64,000 nucleotides of DNA from B69-G16 sp964501905 (GTDB taxonomy: Archaea > Thermoproteota > Thermoprotei > Thermofilales > B69-G16), in the NCBI GenBank assembly GCA_964501905.1, contig CAZCTW010000007.1, positions 1 through 64,000 of the forward strand, given 5' to 3'. Below are positions 62,730 through 64,000 of the stretch, one piece after another. Within the stretch, counting starts at the first letter, position 1; each line of letters starts with the position of its first letter. The notes below the pieces were generated by a model, which searched no databases, was not told the DNA's origin, and saw only the letters and a list, made by a program, of their open reading frames with translations. The translations under genes and the position numbers were made by a program.

Positions 62730-62856
62730 GGTCCGGCTACCTACCGGTCCTCAGCACTCGGACTCAGTGGATTCTTCATCCCATAATATATACTATGTAA
62801 GGTTTATAAATTGACTTCGCGGAATTTTTAAATCCGTCTGCACATTTTATAGAATT

Positions 62857-63597
62857 ATGCGTTGGCTCGCCCTCCTCTTTACCCTGCTCCCGTTGGCTTT
62901 TTCTATTACATGCGCTTTTGAAAGAGAAAAACCGACGCTAGTATCACTTTCTAAATCATATGAGGATTTCCCAAACCCTGTATGCATGGAGGGTACTCGA
63001 AGCTATTCCCTGGTAGTTGTTCCGCTGGCTAAGGAGGATGTAGCTCTTGTCTACTACTGGGCTTTTCTCCCTGAGGGGAAATGCGGCTCCGTTGAGGTTA
63101 CTGCTACTTCGAGTGGCGGGGAGGCTAAGGTTGAGCTTCAAATGGGTAGATCAGGCATATACTGTTATACTCCCTTGGTTTTAGCTGTTTTACCGGGAGG
63201 CGGAGAGGTTAAAGTTAGGGACTGCGTTGTTAAAGTTCCGGATTGTTGGAGTGGGAAGAAGCCTTGGCTTGACGATGGTGAAGTTCCGTCAGCTTTATTG
63301 CTTAATGGTAGGCTTGACGACTTGGATTGGGAGGTTCACGGGACTAGGACTTTACAGGTCGAAATTTCTAAAGTATATGACGATGCTGGATTAAAAGTCG
63401 TAGCTTTGAGAATTACACTCTTCGGGAAGGAAGTTAAATACTTTAAAGCTAGAGTTTTATCGGGAGGAGAAGTTTTAGAGGAGTTTGAAATTCCGGCTTA
63501 TAGGAGGGGCATGTATTCAGAGACGAACGCCGTCTTCTTTACACTGCCGGAAGAAGCGGATAAAATAGTAGTTGACGAAGTTACTGTCGAGGTTTAG
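62857..63597 (+). CDS. Secreted hypothetical protein
   Basis: This 246-residue protein has a signal peptide (RWLALLFTLLPLAFSITCA) and a beta-rich mature part with several cysteines (two in CVVKVPDCW). No family recognised. A TATA-like GGTTTATAAATT at 62801-62812 is correctly placed about 45-55 nt upstream of ATG 62857. Its 3' end overlaps the convergent aldolase gene by 17 nt. Confidence 0.65.
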   Translation: MRWLALLFTLLPLAFSITCAFEREKPTLVSLSKSYEDFPNPVCMEGTRSYSLVVVPLAKEDVALVYYWAFLPEGKCGSVEVTATSSGGEAKVELQMGRSGIYCYTPLVLAVLPGGGEVKVRDCVVKVPDCWSGKKPWLDDGEVPSALLLNGRLDDLDWEVHGTRTLQVEISKVYDDAGLKVVALRITLFGKEVKYFKARVLSGGEVLEEFEIPAYRRGMYSETNAVFFTLPEEADKIVVDEVTVEV

Positions 63598-64000
63598 AGG
63601 CTAGCAGGTAGAGATAGGCTATTTCCGCTACTTCCTCTAAAGCCTCCATTAAAGCAGTGGCTGACTCTAGAGAGCGGTCGACGACTACGGCTCCGTGCTT
63701 CTCCAGTATGAAAGCTTTACTCCTCTTCCTTTTCACGGCCTCCGCAACTTTTGAGGCTAACTCCTCGCTACCCGGCTTCTCGTAAGGGACTACGACCAGC
63801 TCTTTAAAGAGAACCTTGAACTCGGCTATTTCCTCTAGTAGGTCTAGGCGGTCTACCAGGGATAGAGCCAAGGTGTGCTTGGGGTGGGCGTGGACGATAG
63901 CGTTCACATCGGTATCCGCTAGGTAGATTTTCAAGTGCATCCTCCACTCGCTGGATGGCCTCCTCGAACCCTCTAAAACCTCTCCTTTAAAGCTTAAATA
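63581..64000 (-). CDS. Class II aldolase/adducin family protein, partial
   Basis: The frame is open to the window edge. The visible part begins with GEVLEGSRRPSSEWRMHLKI, then NAIVHAHPKHTLALSLVDRL with the two zinc-binding His of HAHP, and AFILEKHGAVVVDRSLESAT with the third His. It is the C-terminal 140 residues of an L-fuculose-phosphate-aldolase-type enzyme. An ATG at 63940 lies inside the conserved core, so it is not the true start, which is beyond 64000. Confidence 0.9.
   Translation of the reverse strand, partial: YLSFKGEVLEGSRRPSSEWRMHLKIYLADTDVNAIVHAHPKHTLALSLVDRLDLLEEIAEFKVLFKELVVVPYEKPGSEELASKVAEAVKRKRSKAFILEKHGAVVVDRSLESATALMEALEEVAEIAYLYLLASKPRQ

Noticed and set aside
62625..62775. 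tRNA gene in the GC-rich gap
   Set aside because: No T-loop GGTTCRA, no D-loop and no cloverleaf on either strand; the H/ACA reading fits better.

Overview
The window looks like a scaffold from a thermophilic archaeon, most likely of the Thermoproteota/TACK side. The evidence is a form III RuBisCO, an archaeal-type TFB-like cyclin-fold protein, ComB, a small pyruvoyl AdoMet/arginine decarboxylase, UPF0282 and DUF498 proteins, many VapBC pairs, TATA-box promoters and no rRNA. I cannot fix the phylum. Four runs of N (three of 10, one of 100) show a draft, probably metagenomic, assembly.

Left part (1-28.9 kb) is accessory and eroded. It holds an antitoxin fusion, a metallo-beta-lactamase gene, a VapC and a Gfo/Idh/MocA dehydrogenase that are all frameshifted, several in A-runs. 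It also holds a complete type I restriction-modification operon (hsdM-hsdS-hsdR plus a YgjP-like metallopeptidase), an AT-rich STAND/AAA-type ATPase ending in a TFIIB-type zinc ribbon, an orphan HEPN-like protein, a membrane protein gene with one in-frame UGA, and a cluster of toxin-antitoxin modules at 20.1-25.8 kb. Two direct repeats of about 170 nt bracket 17.9-21.7 kb.

Middle part (29-46 kb) is mostly intact. It has a two-gene unit for a secreted protein and a receptor-like Ser/Thr kinase, a vapBC operon whose TATA box lies between two copies of a palindrome, a CrtI-type oxidoreductase with a membrane N-terminus, comB, a nuclease-like protein, speH, a LysE-type exporter, a repeat-rich coiled-coil protein with a DUF3782-like tail, a GH5-like glycosidase, a PEBP protein and an AlkA-like DNA glycosylase.

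Right part (46-64 kb) carries two large surface proteins (one with DNRLRE, Ig-like repeats and a CFI-box tail), a 99-bp MITE with an 8-bp target duplication, a methyltransferase-ileS operon, a TPR-like repeat protein, form III rbcL, a DUF89 phosphatase, a catalytically degenerate CPBP protein, and a class II aldolase running off the end. Two GC-rich intergenic segments are probably RNA: a 160-nt rod-shaped hairpin (60564-60723) and a single hairpin with a kink-loop and an ACA box that looks like an H/ACA guide (62671-62729). Both have a minus-strand TATA box about 25 nt upstream.
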